From: an uncultured Clostridia bacterium
Lineage (GTDB): Bacteria > Bacillota > Clostridia > TANB77 > CAG-508
NCBI GenBank assembly: GCA_947625415.1
Contig: CANQOG010000005.1
Location: 1 to 64,000, forward strand
Direction of reading: 5' to 3'
Length of the DNA: 64,000 nucleotides
Positions within the stretch are counted from its first letter, which is position 1; each line of letters opens with the position of its first letter. The notes below the pieces were generated by a model. That model searched no databases. It was not told where the DNA came from and saw nothing but the letters and a program-made list of their open reading frames with translations. Shown piece by piece: positions 49,301-59,282 of this stretch. The position numbers were made by a program, and so were the translations under genes.

Positions 49301-50695
49301 AGTTTCAATAAATGAACCACATCCTGAAGAACAGGCTTCATTTAGCATTATATTATCAATAGTATTATTTTTTAATTTTATGTATTTCATATCTTGACCG
49401 CCAATATCAATTATTGAATTGACATTTGGCATAAATTCTTTTGCAGCAGTATAATGGGAAATAGTTTCAATTTCATTTAAATCAATATTTAATCCAGTTT
49501 GAATTAATTTTTCACCATAACCTGTTACACCACTAAATCTTAATTTTGCTTCTTTAGGTAAAACCTTATATAATTCTTTAAGCATTAAAATAACGCTTTT
49601 TAAAGGATTTCCTTGATTACTTTTATATAATGAATATAATAATCTTCCATTATTATCTATTAGAACTAATTTTGTAGTTGTTGAACCTGCATCAATTCCT
49701 AAAAAACAATCACCTTTAAAGCCTTCTAAAGAAGCTCTTTTTACTTTTTCTTTATTATGACGTTCTTTAAATTTGTTATATTCTTCTTCATCTTTAAATA
49801 AAGGAGCTAAAGGTTTGCTTTCGGAATATTTAGTAGTTTTAAATTTTTTTAATTTTTTTTCTAATTCAGAATGTGAAATTGCAGATGTTTTTTCAGAGTC
49901 TAATGCTGCTCCTTTAGCTACAAAAAGATGGGCATCTTCTGGCAAAATTATTTCATCATCTGTAAGTTCAAGTGTTTCAATAAATCTTTTACGCAATTCG
50001 GATAAGTAATTTAAAGGTCCACCTAAAAATGCTACATTTCCTCTGATTGGTCTTCCACAAGCAAGTCCAGAAATTGTTTGATTAACAACAGCTTGAAAAA
50101 TTGATGCAGAAATATCTTCTTTTGCAGCGCCTTCATTCAAAAGTGGTTGAATATCAGTTTTTGCAAATACACCACAACGAGAAGCAATTGGATAAATGGT
50201 CTTATAGTTTTTAGCATATTCATTAAGGCCAGCTGTGTCAGTATTTAAAAGTGAAGCCATTTGGTCTAAAAATGCGCCTGTTCCACCTGCGCAAGTACCA
50301 TTCATTCTTTGTTCTATAGATTTATCAAAATAAATAATTTTTGCATCTTCTCCACCTAACTCAATTACTACATCTGTTTTAGGTATGTATTTTTCAACAG
50401 CTCTTTTGCAAGAAATAACTTCTTGTATAAATTCTATTTCTAATAATTTAGAAATTTCAAGAGCTCCTGAACCAGTTAATGCTATTTTAAATTTATTATT
50501 TGGAAAATCATTTAATAATTTAGTTAATACTTGATACATAGTATTTTTAGTATCTGATAAATGTCTAGTATAATCTTTGTATATGATTTTTTCATTGCTA
50601 TCCATTACAACAATTTTGATTGTTGTAGATCCTATGTCTAAGCCAACTAAAAGTAAATCTTCTTCCATTAATATTTCCTTCCTCTTTTCTTTCAC
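46325..50695 (-). CDS. 2-hydroxyacyl-CoA dehydratase activase-like large protein (BadF/HgdC + DUF2229)
   Basis: two ASKHA domains (GLDIGSTTIKIVV, GIDAGSTTTKLVL), CxxxC regions. Confidence 0.92.
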   Translation of the reverse strand: MKEKRKEILMEEDLLLVGLDIGSTTIKIVVMDSNEKIIYKDYTRHLSDTKNTMYQVLTKLLNDFPNNKFKIALTGSGALEISKLLEIEFIQEVISCKRAVEKYIPKTDVVIELGGEDAKIIYFDKSIEQRMNGTCAGGTGAFLDQMASLLNTDTAGLNEYAKNYKTIYPIASRCGVFAKTDIQPLLNEGAAKEDISASIFQAVVNQTISGLACGRPIRGNVAFLGGPLNYLSELRKRFIETLELTDDEIILPEDAHLFVAKGAALDSEKTSAISHSELEKKLKKFKTTKYSESKPLAPLFKDEEEYNKFKERHNKEKVKRASLEGFKGDCFLGIDAGSTTTKLVLIDNNGRLLYSLYKSNQGNPLKSVILMLKELYKVLPKEAKLRFSGVTGYGEKLIQTGLNIDLNEIETISHYTAAKEFMPNVNSIIDIGGQDMKYIKLKNNTIDNIMLNEACSSGCGSFIETFSKSLKLSIEDFVTEAIKSKTPVDLGSRCTVFMNSKIKQAQKEGFSVGDISAGLSYSVIKNAIQKVMKVRDVNSLGKNIVVQGGTFYNDAVLRAFELITGKNVIRPDIAGLMGAYGVALLSKEQYNSNLDMTYYSTILKLDELDKLDVKISHVRCGKCENNCQLTVNKFGNGKIFISGNRCEKGNGNITQNSELPNIYKYKYERLFNYEPLPLDKAKRGVIGIPRVLNMYEDYPFWFTFLTKLGFRVIISEKSSRQTYEKGIESMPSESVCYPAKLSHGHVMSLLEQGITTIFYPCIPYSRQEYNNVDNHYNCPIVISYSEVLKNNIEELKNNKIKFINPFLPIDNIKNLVKVIYELDCFKEYKFTKKELTIAAKAAEEEYQNYREDIHKKGQEVLKYIEENDSRGIVLAGRPYHVDPEINHGIDTLITSLGLCVLSEDSISNQVEAKHPIRVVDQWVFHSRLYAAADFVGKNDRLELIQLNSFGCGVDSITTDQVEEVLKSYDNMYTLIKIDEINNLGAIRIRVRSLLASMNKKLKLQKELEKDTKNNNLGDYSSKKVTFTKDMKEAGYTILCPQMSPIHFDLFESAAKPCGYNIVVLKEFTSKTVDTGLRYVNNDACYPAILTTGQMIEALQSGKYDANKTALIMSQTGGGCRATNYIGFIRKALNDAGFENIPIISFNVIGIEKSNGFKITPKLAENLLKAVVYGDLMQKMLYKNRAYEKNKGETQKLFDSWIPKIKDLIKNGTYKQFKKSMYDIVRDFEKIEFVPNLIKPRVGIVGEILVKYHPFGNNFVINKLEEEGAEVVMPDFMGFCYYVATNKITFNTLIKTNKNLAYICKWAIKLLNILNRSYREALSESKKGYLPLADIWELEDNVKDILSIGNQTGEGWFLTAEMIEYLEHDIPNIICVQPFACLPNHVVGKGVIKAVREKYPNANISPIDYDPGASETNQTNRIKLLMTVAKDNLNKNKKQKKAIEIENIVDKKIKSNN

Positions 50696-50849
50696 AAACC
50701 TTTATATAATATATAATGTTTTAACAAATTTGTCAATTGATAATAATACCAAAATTTATTAGAGTTAAGGTTATTTTAAGGTTTAATATTCAATTGTTCT
50801 AACTTTTAAATACAAGCATAATATTTTATAAGAAAAAGGAGGATTTATT

Positions 50850-51413
50850 ATGAAAAAAAAGATTTTTATGGGAATATTTTTAGTTTTATTGATTATTGGA
50901 CTTATTTATATGATAGTTATAAATACAGTTTTTAACAAAAATGAGGAAATAATTAATGAGTACATACCAGAAGTAGAGATTTCAGATAGTGAACTTAGAA
51001 AAACGTTAATTACATTATATTTTCTTAATAGTGATGGAGAAATACAAAGTGAAAGTAGGCTTATAGATTCTAAAGAGCTGCTTAGAAATCCATATTTAGT
51101 TTTAGTTGGAATGCTCATAGAAGGACCAAAAGATAAAAACTTAAAAAAGGCAATTCCTGATGATACTAGAGTTATTGACGTTAAGCTAAATAAAACATGT
51201 GCAATAGTTAATCTTTCTAAAGAATTTGTTGATAACATAGATGGAGATGTATTAAAAAAATCAAATATAATATATACAATAGTTAATACACTAACAGAAT
51301 TAAATGAAGTTCAAACGGTAAAATTTTTAATAGATGGGGAAGAAGTTGAAGGATTTACTGAATCATCAATTAATTTAACAAATGAATTTGCAAGAAATTT
51401 GGATAAGAATTAA
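50850..51413 (+). CDS. GerMN-domain lipoprotein/membrane protein
   Basis: N-terminal TM, LVLVGMLIEGPKDKNLKKAIPDDTRVIDVKL. Confidence 0.85.
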   Translation: MKKKIFMGIFLVLLIIGLIYMIVINTVFNKNEEIINEYIPEVEISDSELRKTLITLYFLNSDGEIQSESRLIDSKELLRNPYLVLVGMLIEGPKDKNLKKAIPDDTRVIDVKLNKTCAIVNLSKEFVDNIDGDVLKKSNIIYTIVNTLTELNEVQTVKFLIDGEEVEGFTESSINLTNEFARNLDKN

Positions 51414-51419
51414 AAAATA

Positions 51420-51456
51420 AAAACCTGATATTTTAAATAATGTATCAGGTTTTTGT
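51420..51456 (+). terminator. intrinsic terminator
   Basis: aaacctgatattttaaataatgtatcaggttttt. Confidence 0.7.
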
Positions 51457-51566
51457 GTTTTGAAATATTAAGAATTTTACAAAAGTGAGTTGAAAAATAT
51501 AAATATCTGCTGTATAATAGATATATCCTTTTCATAAAGGAAATCTTTAATGAAGGGGGTGAGCTT

Positions 51567-51668
51567 ATGAATTACGCAGATATTATTTGGAAATTGGTTG
51601 AAAAATTACTTAATGAAAAAGAGCAAAAACAAGAGACTAATGACCAAAATGAACAGGTTAAAGATTAG
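51567..51668 (+). CDS. small 33-aa ORF with strong RBS and promoter
   Basis: TTGAAA-17-TATAAT upstream; gaagggggtgagctt RBS; MNYADIIWKLVEKLLNEKEQKQETNDQNEQVKD. Confidence 0.55.
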   Translation: MNYADIIWKLVEKLLNEKEQKQETNDQNEQVKD

Positions 51669-51681
51669 TACATATCTAATC

Positions 51682-51722
51682 TTAAAGGAGTAGCAACTTC
51701 CATTTGCTACTCCTTATTTTTT
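51682..51722 (+). terminator. terminator after 33-aa ORF
   Basis: ggagtagcaacttccatttgctactccttatttttt. Confidence 0.8.
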
Positions 51723-51861
51723 ATATAACAAAAGAGATGCCTTCTTCCATTGCATCTCTTTCTCACTTATAAATTACGCAAATATATAAATACTTTATTA
51801 AGTTATCTATATTGTACTACGAAAATGTATGATTGTCAATAATTTTATTAAATTTATTATA

Positions 51862-52113
51862 TTAATTTATTTTAATATCAGATATACAAATATTATCAAA
51901 AAGTTTATCATTAAAGAAATCTGCAAGTTTTATATTTAAAGCTTCACATATATATTCAATAATTTCAATTTGTATATATTTTCTTTTTCCAGATAGAAAT
52001 TTTGATAATGTAGAACGTGAAATTCCAGCTAGAGTACTTAGTTTTGAAACACTTAAATTTCTTTCTTGTATTAAGTTAAGAATTCTTTGTTTTAAAGCGT
52101 CAGATAATTCCAT
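51862..52113 (-). CDS. XRE-family HTH regulator
   Basis: LIQERNLSVSKLSTLAGISRSTLSKFLSGKRKY. Confidence 0.88.
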   Translation of the reverse strand: MELSDALKQRILNLIQERNLSVSKLSTLAGISRSTLSKFLSGKRKYIQIEIIEYICEALNIKLADFFNDKLFDNICISDIKIN

Positions 52114-52235
52114 AATAACCTCATAAAGTAAATGTATTTTTATTAATTTTATAAAAAAATGAAATAATATGTGTTGACATTTGCCAACAATTAAAGTAGA
52201 ATAATATTAAATAATTAGAGGAGGAACAGAAGAAA

Positions 52236-53670
52236 ATGAGGGAAAACAAAGGAATAACGCTTATAGCTTTAATTATAACAATAATAGTATTATTAATTTT
52301 GGCTGGAGTTTCAATTTCTTTAGTTGTAGGGGAAAATGGAATAATAGGAAGAGCACAAAGCGCAAGTGAAAAAACGAAATTGGGAGATAGAAGTGAAAGA
52401 GCAAATCTGGAAAAAATGACTGAATTAATTGATGAGACTGTAAGTGGTGTAAAAAATGTAGAACAAGTGAAAGATAAAAATCCAGGAAAATTGGAAGAAA
52501 ATGGAAGTGAGAAAATAATAAATAGTATAGAAGATTTAGTGTATTTTGCAAATAGTGTAACAAATGGAACAACATATGAAGGAGAAACAATTAAATTGGG
52601 TTTAAGTTTGGATTTTAATTCTTCAAAATCCTATGTAGATCCATATAGAACAGATTATGGAAAATATGGATATAATGGAGAATTAAAAACATTGTTAACA
52701 AGTGGGGAAGGATTTAAACCAATTGGGGTAACAACAAATGAGAATGGATATGTAAATAAAAGTTTTAAAGGGATATTTAATGGAAACGAAAAAATAATAA
52801 AAAATTTATATATAAATAAAAAAGTGGAAGACAATGTTAATGATTTAATTCTAGGATTATTTGGAATTAATTTTGGAGAAATAGAAAATTTAGGATTGGA
52901 AAATTGCAATATAAATGGAGAGTTGACATCTAACGGAGTCAATTCTATTATTGTTGGAGGAATAGTATCCCGTAGTTATGGAAAAATTAATTCTTGTTTT
53001 GTATCAGGTAAAATTTTATCAAAAGCTAATAAAACGGCAAAATCTTTTGCAGGTGGTATTGCCTCTAGTGCAAATTTCATAAAAAATTGTTATAATTTAG
53101 CAATAGTAACTGGTATAGCTAGTGATAGTTCTAATGTTATTGGAGGAATTAGTGGTCGGTGGTGCGCTAAGTGATGATATTTTTGATTGTTGTTATAATG
53201 GTGGGGATTTAATAGCTATTGGAGGAGTACAATATGTTGGTGGAATGGTAGGCGATTTAGAAGTGGATAATTGTTCTTTAAATAATTGCTATAATATTGG
53301 GAACATAAAATTGTCAGATACAGATTTACGAGTGAATTGTGGTGGTATTGTTGGAAGAACTTTTGGTTCACGTTTAGAAAATTGTCATAATAATAGTCAA
53401 ATATTTATTGAAAATTTAGATTATGAAGAAAATAAAATTGGTTTTTTTACTGGTTACGCGTATGAAAACGGTGTTAAATGTTTTGCTGAAAATTGTTCAG
53501 TATTAATGTATGAAAATTTACCACCTTGTGGAGATTTCGATGGAAATTATAATGATATTTTGAAGGTAACAGATGAAGAAGATATGCCAAATATTTTAGA
53601 TGTATTAGGAGATAAATTTAAAATGGGAATATACGGTTATCCAATTCTAAATTGGCAGGTTGAAGATTAA
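52236..53670 (+). CDS. prepilin-type GLUG-repeat protein, two ORFs joined by +1 at in-frame CGG (53157-53159)
   Basis: MRENKGITLIALIITIIVLLILAGVSISLVVGENGIIGRA ... NVIGGISG-GGALSDDIFDCCYNGGDLIAIGG. Confidence 0.92.
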
Positions 53671-53692
53671 TAAACAAAAAATAAAATATAAT

Positions 53693-53732
53693 TCAAAACT
53701 GGTGTTTTTGTTGAAAACACCAGTTTTTTATG
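53693..53732 (+). terminator. intrinsic terminator
   Basis: aaaactggtgtttttgttgaaaacaccagtttttt. Confidence 0.8.
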
Positions 53733-53744
53733 GTATAATAATTT

Positions 53745-54521
53745 TTGTTAATTTATTTAAAAAGTGTGGTGGGAAAGATAGAATTAAAAGAAAATGAGGT
53801 TATTGATGATTTAGAATATAAGGGTTTAAAAATAATTCAAAATAATAAGTGGTTTAAATATGGAATTGATAGTGTTCTTTTATCTGATTTTGCTAAAAAT
53901 ATGAAAAAAAACTCTAAAATTTTAGATATAGGAACAGGAACTGGAATTATTAGTATTTTATTATCTAAAAAAACTGAATGCAAAGAAATTATTGGAATTG
54001 AAATTCAAGAAGATGTAGCTGATATGGCTAGAAGAAGTGTCGAATTAAATAATTTAGAAAATAAAATAAAAATAATTAATGATAATATTTTAAATATTGA
54101 AAATTATTTTCCACTTGAATATTTTGATTATGTTGTTACAAATCCACCATACCAAAAAGATAATTCAGGTTTGAAAAGTGAAAGTGAAAAACAGCTTATT
54201 TCAAGGCATGAAGTGAAATGTTCTTTAGAGGATATAATTATAAAATCATTTAAAATGTTAAGAGATTATGGAACTTTTTATATGATACATAGACCAGAAA
54301 GACTTGTAGATATTTTGTATTTAATGAGAAAATATAAATTAGAACCAAAAGAAATTAGATTTGTTCATTCAAAAGCAAAAGAAAAACCAAATTTAGTTTT
54401 AATAAAAGGTGTAAAATATTCAGGAGAATTTTTGAAAGTATTGGAACCATTAATAGTATATGAAGATAATGGAGAATATACAGATGAAATTTTAAAAATA
54501 TATAGTAAGGAAAGAAAATAA
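53745..54521 (+). CDS. tRNA1(Val) (adenine-N6)-methyltransferase-like
   Basis: ILDIGTGTGIISILLSKKT, VVTNPPYQK; start may be internal GTG. Confidence 0.88.
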   Translation: MLIYLKSVVGKIELKENEVIDDLEYKGLKIIQNNKWFKYGIDSVLLSDFAKNMKKNSKILDIGTGTGIISILLSKKTECKEIIGIEIQEDVADMARRSVELNNLENKIKIINDNILNIENYFPLEYFDYVVTNPPYQKDNSGLKSESEKQLISRHEVKCSLEDIIIKSFKMLRDYGTFYMIHRPERLVDILYLMRKYKLEPKEIRFVHSKAKEKPNLVLIKGVKYSGEFLKVLEPLIVYEDNGEYTDEILKIYSKERK

Positions 54522-55359
54522 TGAATCGGAAAATTATATTTAGTTGCTACTCCAATAGGTAATTTAGAAGATATTACATTAAGAGCATTAAGAATATTAG
54601 AAGAAGTTGATTTAATTGCAGCAGAAGATACAAGGCATACTTTAGGGTTATTAAATCATTTTGAAATAAATAAGCCATTAATTAGCTATTATAAACAAAC
54701 TGAAAAAAAGAAGAGTCTAATTTTAATAGAAAAATTATTAGAAGGAAAAAATATTGCGCTTGTTTCTGATGCTGGAACTCCAGGAATATCTGACCCAGGA
54801 GAAGAAATAATAAAAAAAGCTATTGAAAATAATATTGAAATAGTTCCTATTCCACGGATGTGTGGCATTTGTAAATGGCTTGATTGCTTCTGGAATGAGT
54901 ACAAAAGAATTTAGTTTTATAGGTTTTTTATCAGCTAATAGTAAAGAAAGAAAAGATAAACTAGAAGAAATAAAATTTGAAAAAAGAACATTAATATTTT
55001 ACGAAGCTCCACATAAATTAAAATTAACATTGGAATCAATGTTAGAAGTTTTTGGAGATAGAAAAGTAGTTCTTGCAAAAGAGCTTACGAAAATTCATGA
55101 ACAATATATTAGAGGTAATTTATCCACAGTTTTAGAACAAATTGGGGATAATATTAAGGGTGAATTTGTTGTAATTGTGGATGGTTCTAAACAATCAAAA
55201 GAAGAATTTGAAATCTCTAATTTAAATGAAATAAGTTTAGATGAACATTATAATTTTTATGAAAATCAAGGTTTAGATAAAAAAGAAATTATTAAAAAAA
55301 TTTCAAAAGACCGAAATATAAGCAAAAATGAAATTTATCAATATTTTTTAAATAAATAA
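54521..55359 (+). CDS. rsmI: 16S rRNA 2'-O-ribose C1402 methyltransferase RsmI, with two +1 shifts at in-frame CGG (54527-54529 and 54855-54857)
   Basis: [44 protein letters not shown]...VSDAGTPGISDPG...EIVPIP-GCVAFVNGLIASGMSTKEFSFIGFL; N-terminal half missing from ORF track. Confidence 0.95.
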
Positions 55360-55394
55360 ATTATAGACATCATATAATTTAACGAAGGTGAGCT

Positions 55395-55982
55395 ATGTTA
55401 AATTTTATATGGTGTTTTTTTATTATTATTTCAATTATATATAGTATTATTTGTGGAAACTTTACAAACGTTAATAATTCTATTTTTGAATCAATGGAAT
55501 CTACAGTTTCATTAATAATTAGTTTATTTGGTAGTATGTGTTTTTGGAATGGAATTATGAATATTGTTAAAAATACAACTTTAATAAATAAAATCAATTT
55601 TTTTATTAATCCACTAATAAAATTTTTATTTAAAGATATTGATGAAAATTCTGAATTACATAGAAATATTTCTATGAACATGACATCTAATTTATTAGGT
55701 TTGGGAAATTCAGCTACACCGTGTGGACTAAAAGTAATTGAAGAAATGCAAAAAGAAAATAAAAATAAAGATAAATTAACAAATAATCAAATATTATTTA
55801 TTTTAATTAATACTGCTTCAATTCAATTAATTCCAACAACAATTATTTCTATAAGAACTAGTTTAAATTCAAAAAATCCCTCAATAATAATTTTAAGTGT
55901 ATGGTTTGCAAGTATTATTACATTTATTTTTATAATATTTTTTACTAAAATATATTTTAAATTTAGAAAAACTAGTAGATAG
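55395..55982 (+). CDS. spmA: spore maturation protein A-like
   Basis: FWNGIMNI, NMTSNLLGLGNSATPCGLKVIEEMQ. Confidence 0.85.
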   Translation: MLNFIWCFFIIISIIYSIICGNFTNVNNSIFESMESTVSLIISLFGSMCFWNGIMNIVKNTTLINKINFFINPLIKFLFKDIDENSELHRNISMNMTSNLLGLGNSATPCGLKVIEEMQKENKNKDKLTNNQILFILINTASIQLIPTTIISIRTSLNSKNPSIIILSVWFASIITFIFIIFFTKIYFKFRKTSR

Positions 55983-56121
55983 GCGTATTACAGAGATTTT
56001 ATGAAAAGTTTTTTAAACTTTACTATTGAAACTTTTTATCAATAACTATATAATAGCAACATTGCACACTAAAATTTAAAAGTATAAGTGTGTATTTATA
56101 ATTTTTTATTTTGGAGGAGAT

Positions 56122-56266
56122 CATGGATATTGATGAAAGTAATAGGAAAAATCACATGATTAAGTTTAAGGAAGATACGGACAAACTAAAAGTTTTTGAA
56201 AATCTTATTAATATGGAAGACTTACAAGACGAAGTAATTATAGAAGTTATAGTAATACCTAAATAG
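56122..56266 (+). CDS. small hypothetical ORF (~47 aa)
   Basis: ggaggagatc RBS; MDIDESNRKNHMIKFKEDTDKLKVFENLINMEDLQDEVIIEVIVIPK. Confidence 0.45.
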
Positions 56267-56334
56267 TTCAAATATTTTAATTAATAATCTCATATAATTT
56301 TATTATATGAGAATTTGCTTTTTTAGGAGATATA

Positions 56335-56871
56335 ATGAAATTTTTAAATTTTTTTAGTAATACTGCTATTCTTTTTTTCATTTTAATTACTATTTTATTT
56401 GGAATAATTGAAAGAAAAAATATTTTAGAATTATTTTTTGAAGGAGCTATAGAAGGAGAAAAAATAGTAATAAGTCTTTTTCCAACTCTTTTAGCATTAA
56501 TAGTTGCAGTAGGGATGTTAAATAAATCAGGAATTATTTATTTTATTTCAAATTTAATGGAACCAATTTTTAATTTTTTTAAAATTGAGAAAGCTTTAGT
56601 ACCATTGATTTTATTAAGACCAATTTCTGGAAGTACTACAACAGCTATTGCTACAAGTCTTATGACTCAATATGGAGCTGATTCAAAAATAGGATTAATT
56701 GCTTCTTGTATAATGGGCTCAACAGAAACAACTATTTATGTTGCATCTATTTATAGTTCTAAAATTAAAGTAAAAAATATTAAAGAAGTTATTATAATTG
56801 GTTTAATTGCTGATTTTATAGGAATTATTTGTTCTTGTATTGCTTTTAATTTAGGACTTATGAATATTTAA
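56335..56871 (+). CDS. spmB: spore maturation protein B-like
   Basis: RPISGSTTTAIATSLMTQYGADSKIGLIASCIMGSTETTIYV. Confidence 0.88.
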   Translation: MKFLNFFSNTAILFFILITILFGIIERKNILELFFEGAIEGEKIVISLFPTLLALIVAVGMLNKSGIIYFISNLMEPIFNFFKIEKALVPLILLRPISGSTTTAIATSLMTQYGADSKIGLIASCIMGSTETTIYVASIYSSKIKVKNIKEVIIIGLIADFIGIICSCIAFNLGLMNI

Positions 56872-57067
56872 CTTATTTTGTTGACAGCTATGATTTTACG
56901 TAGTAAAATTATATAACAATTTATTCTTTAACTTTTTAAAATCAGTTGAAGAGGTGATTAAAATAATTATATTAAAAATTTTAGCAATAATATTTTTATC
57001 TATTTTTATAAGAAAATTATTAATAAAAATTTCTATTAAAGAAATAAATAAAATATTAAAATTATAA

Positions 57068-57104
57068 AATAAAAATCTCTTGATATTTTTTCAAGAGATT
57101 TTTA
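57068..57104. terminator. bidirectional terminator
   Basis: aaaaatctcttgatattttttcaagagattttt. Confidence 0.75.
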
Positions 57105-57882
57105 TTACTTTGCTAGGACTATAACGGCTAGCTACGCTTAAACGTAATTCATTAATATCTATATTATTTGATTTTAATTCTTCTATAACTGTTTGATAAG
57201 CAAGCTCTGGAAAATTATTTTCTTTACTTAAATGACCTAACATAACTTCATTAAGACCAGATTTTGTAAGCTCAGAAATTGTTTTTCCAGCAGTATTATT
57301 TGATAAATGTCCATTTGGACCAGCAATTCTTTGTTTTAAAGAAAATGGATATCTTGAACATTTCAAAATTTCATTATCATAATTTGATTCTAATAATATA
57401 AAAGAACTTTCTTTCATATTATTAATTAATTTATTATCTATATGTCCTAAATCTGTAGCTATTGTAAGCTTTGATTTATTATTATAGATGTTAAATCCAC
57501 ATGGATTAGCAGCATCATGTGGTATGGAAAAAGAATTTATAGCCAAATTACCTATTTTAAATTCTTTTCCAATTTCAAATATTTTTTGATTATAACTTTC
57601 TATTTTTTCCTTTTGTTTTGGTATTGCTTCTAAAGTTTCAAAGTTTATATAAACTGGAATATTAAATTTTTTTGAAGTGTTTCCTAAACTTTGAATATGG
57701 TCGACATGTTCATGAGTAACTAAAATTGCATCAATATCTTCAATTTTTTCATCTATATTAATTAGACCTTCTTGAATTTTTTTTAAACTTGTTCCACAGT
57801 CGACTAATATTCTTGTATTTTCAGTTTTTACAAATAAGCAATTTCCAGAACTACCACTGTATAAACTACAAAAATTTAGCAT
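57091..57882 (-). CDS. MBL-fold hydrolase, YycJ/WalJ-like
   Basis: FCSLYSGSSGNCLFV, THEHVDHIQSL. Confidence 0.9.
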   Translation of the reverse strand: MLNFCSLYSGSSGNCLFVKTENTRILVDCGTSLKKIQEGLINIDEKIEDIDAILVTHEHVDHIQSLGNTSKKFNIPVYINFETLEAIPKQKEKIESYNQKIFEIGKEFKIGNLAINSFSIPHDAANPCGFNIYNNKSKLTIATDLGHIDNKLINNMKESSFILLESNYDNEILKCSRYPFSLKQRIAGPNGHLSNNTAGKTISELTKSGLNEVMLGHLSKENNFPELAYQTVIEELKSNNIDINELRLSVASRYSPSKVIKIS

Positions 57883-57900
57883 AATTTTCCTTTCGTAACT

Positions 57901-59176
57901 TTATTCATCAACTCTTTGAATTTTTGCTCCAAGTTTTTTGAATTTTTCTTCTATATTTTCGTATCCACGATCAATATGTGATAAATTATATACTTCTGTT
58001 TGACCTTTAGCTGAAATTCCAGCAATAATTAAAGCTGCACCTGCACGTAAATCTGTAGCAGTAACAGGAGCACCCATTAAAGTATCAACTCCTTCAAATA
58101 TAGCTGTTTTACCTTGAGCAGTAATGTGAGCACCCATTTTATTTAATTCAGCTGTATATTGAAATCTAGATTCCCAAATACTTTCATTTATAATACTTGT
58201 TCCTTGAGCAGTAGATAAAACAACACCCATTTGAGGTTGCAAATCTGTTGGAAAGCCTGGGTATGGTAAAGTTTTTATATTAACTTTTGAAGGTCTTTTT
58301 GAATACCAAACTCTTAAGTGGTCTCCGTTTGCATCTACATTTCCACCAAGTTCTTCAATTTTAGCAGTTATTGACTCTAAATGTTTTGTAATACAATTTT
58401 TGATTACAATATCACCTTTAGAAGCAATAGCAGCACACATAAATGTTCCTGCTTCAATTTGATCTGGAACGATTGAATATGTAGCATTACCTTTTAATTC
58501 TTTAACACCATTTATTCTAATAACATCAGTTCCAGCACCTCTAATATCAGCTCCCATTGTATTTAAGAAGTTAGCCAAATCTACGATATGAGGCTCTTTT
58601 GCAGCGTTATCAATAGTTGTAGTTCCTTCTGCTAAAACACTAGCAAGAATAACATTGATAGTTGCCCCAACTGAAACAACGTCCATATAGATAGAGTTTC
58701 CAACAAGTTTTTTAGCTTTAGCATTTATATTTCCGTTTTCAACTTCGACATTAGCTCCTAGAGCTTCAAAGCCCTTAATGTGTTGATCAATAGGTCTATT
58801 TCCTAAATTACATCCGACCAGGAATTCCTACTTGAGCTACTTTGCATCTTCCAAGTAGGCTTCCAATTAAATAATATGATGCACGAAACTTTCTAGTTGT
58901 ATCTAATGGCGCTTTATTAGAAGTAATATTTCTTGTATCTATTGTAATTTCATGATTTGAATTCCATGTAATTTTTGCACCTAATGTTTCTAATATACTA
59001 CAATATAATTTTACATCACTAATATTTGGTAAATTTTCTATTGTACAAACTCCATTTATTAACAATGTTGCAGGAAGTATAGCTACAGCAGCATTTTTTG
59101 CACCACTTATTGTTACTTCACCTTTTAATGGAGTTTTGCCAGTTATTATTAGTTTTTCCAAAGTATTTCCCCCCAC
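57901..59176 (-). CDS. murA: UDP-N-acetylglucosamine 1-carboxyvinyltransferase, two ORFs joined by +1 at in-frame CGG (58816-58814)
   Basis: ...[42 protein letters not shown]... MurA PGGCxxGxRPIDxH motif restored by skipping C. Confidence 0.97.
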
Positions 59177-59282
59177 AATGATACTAATTTATAGGTAATT
59201 ATACCACAAGCACACAAATCATATCATAAAAGTAAAATTTTGACAATACTTTTTTATTATTAGTATTTACAATAATATTTAG

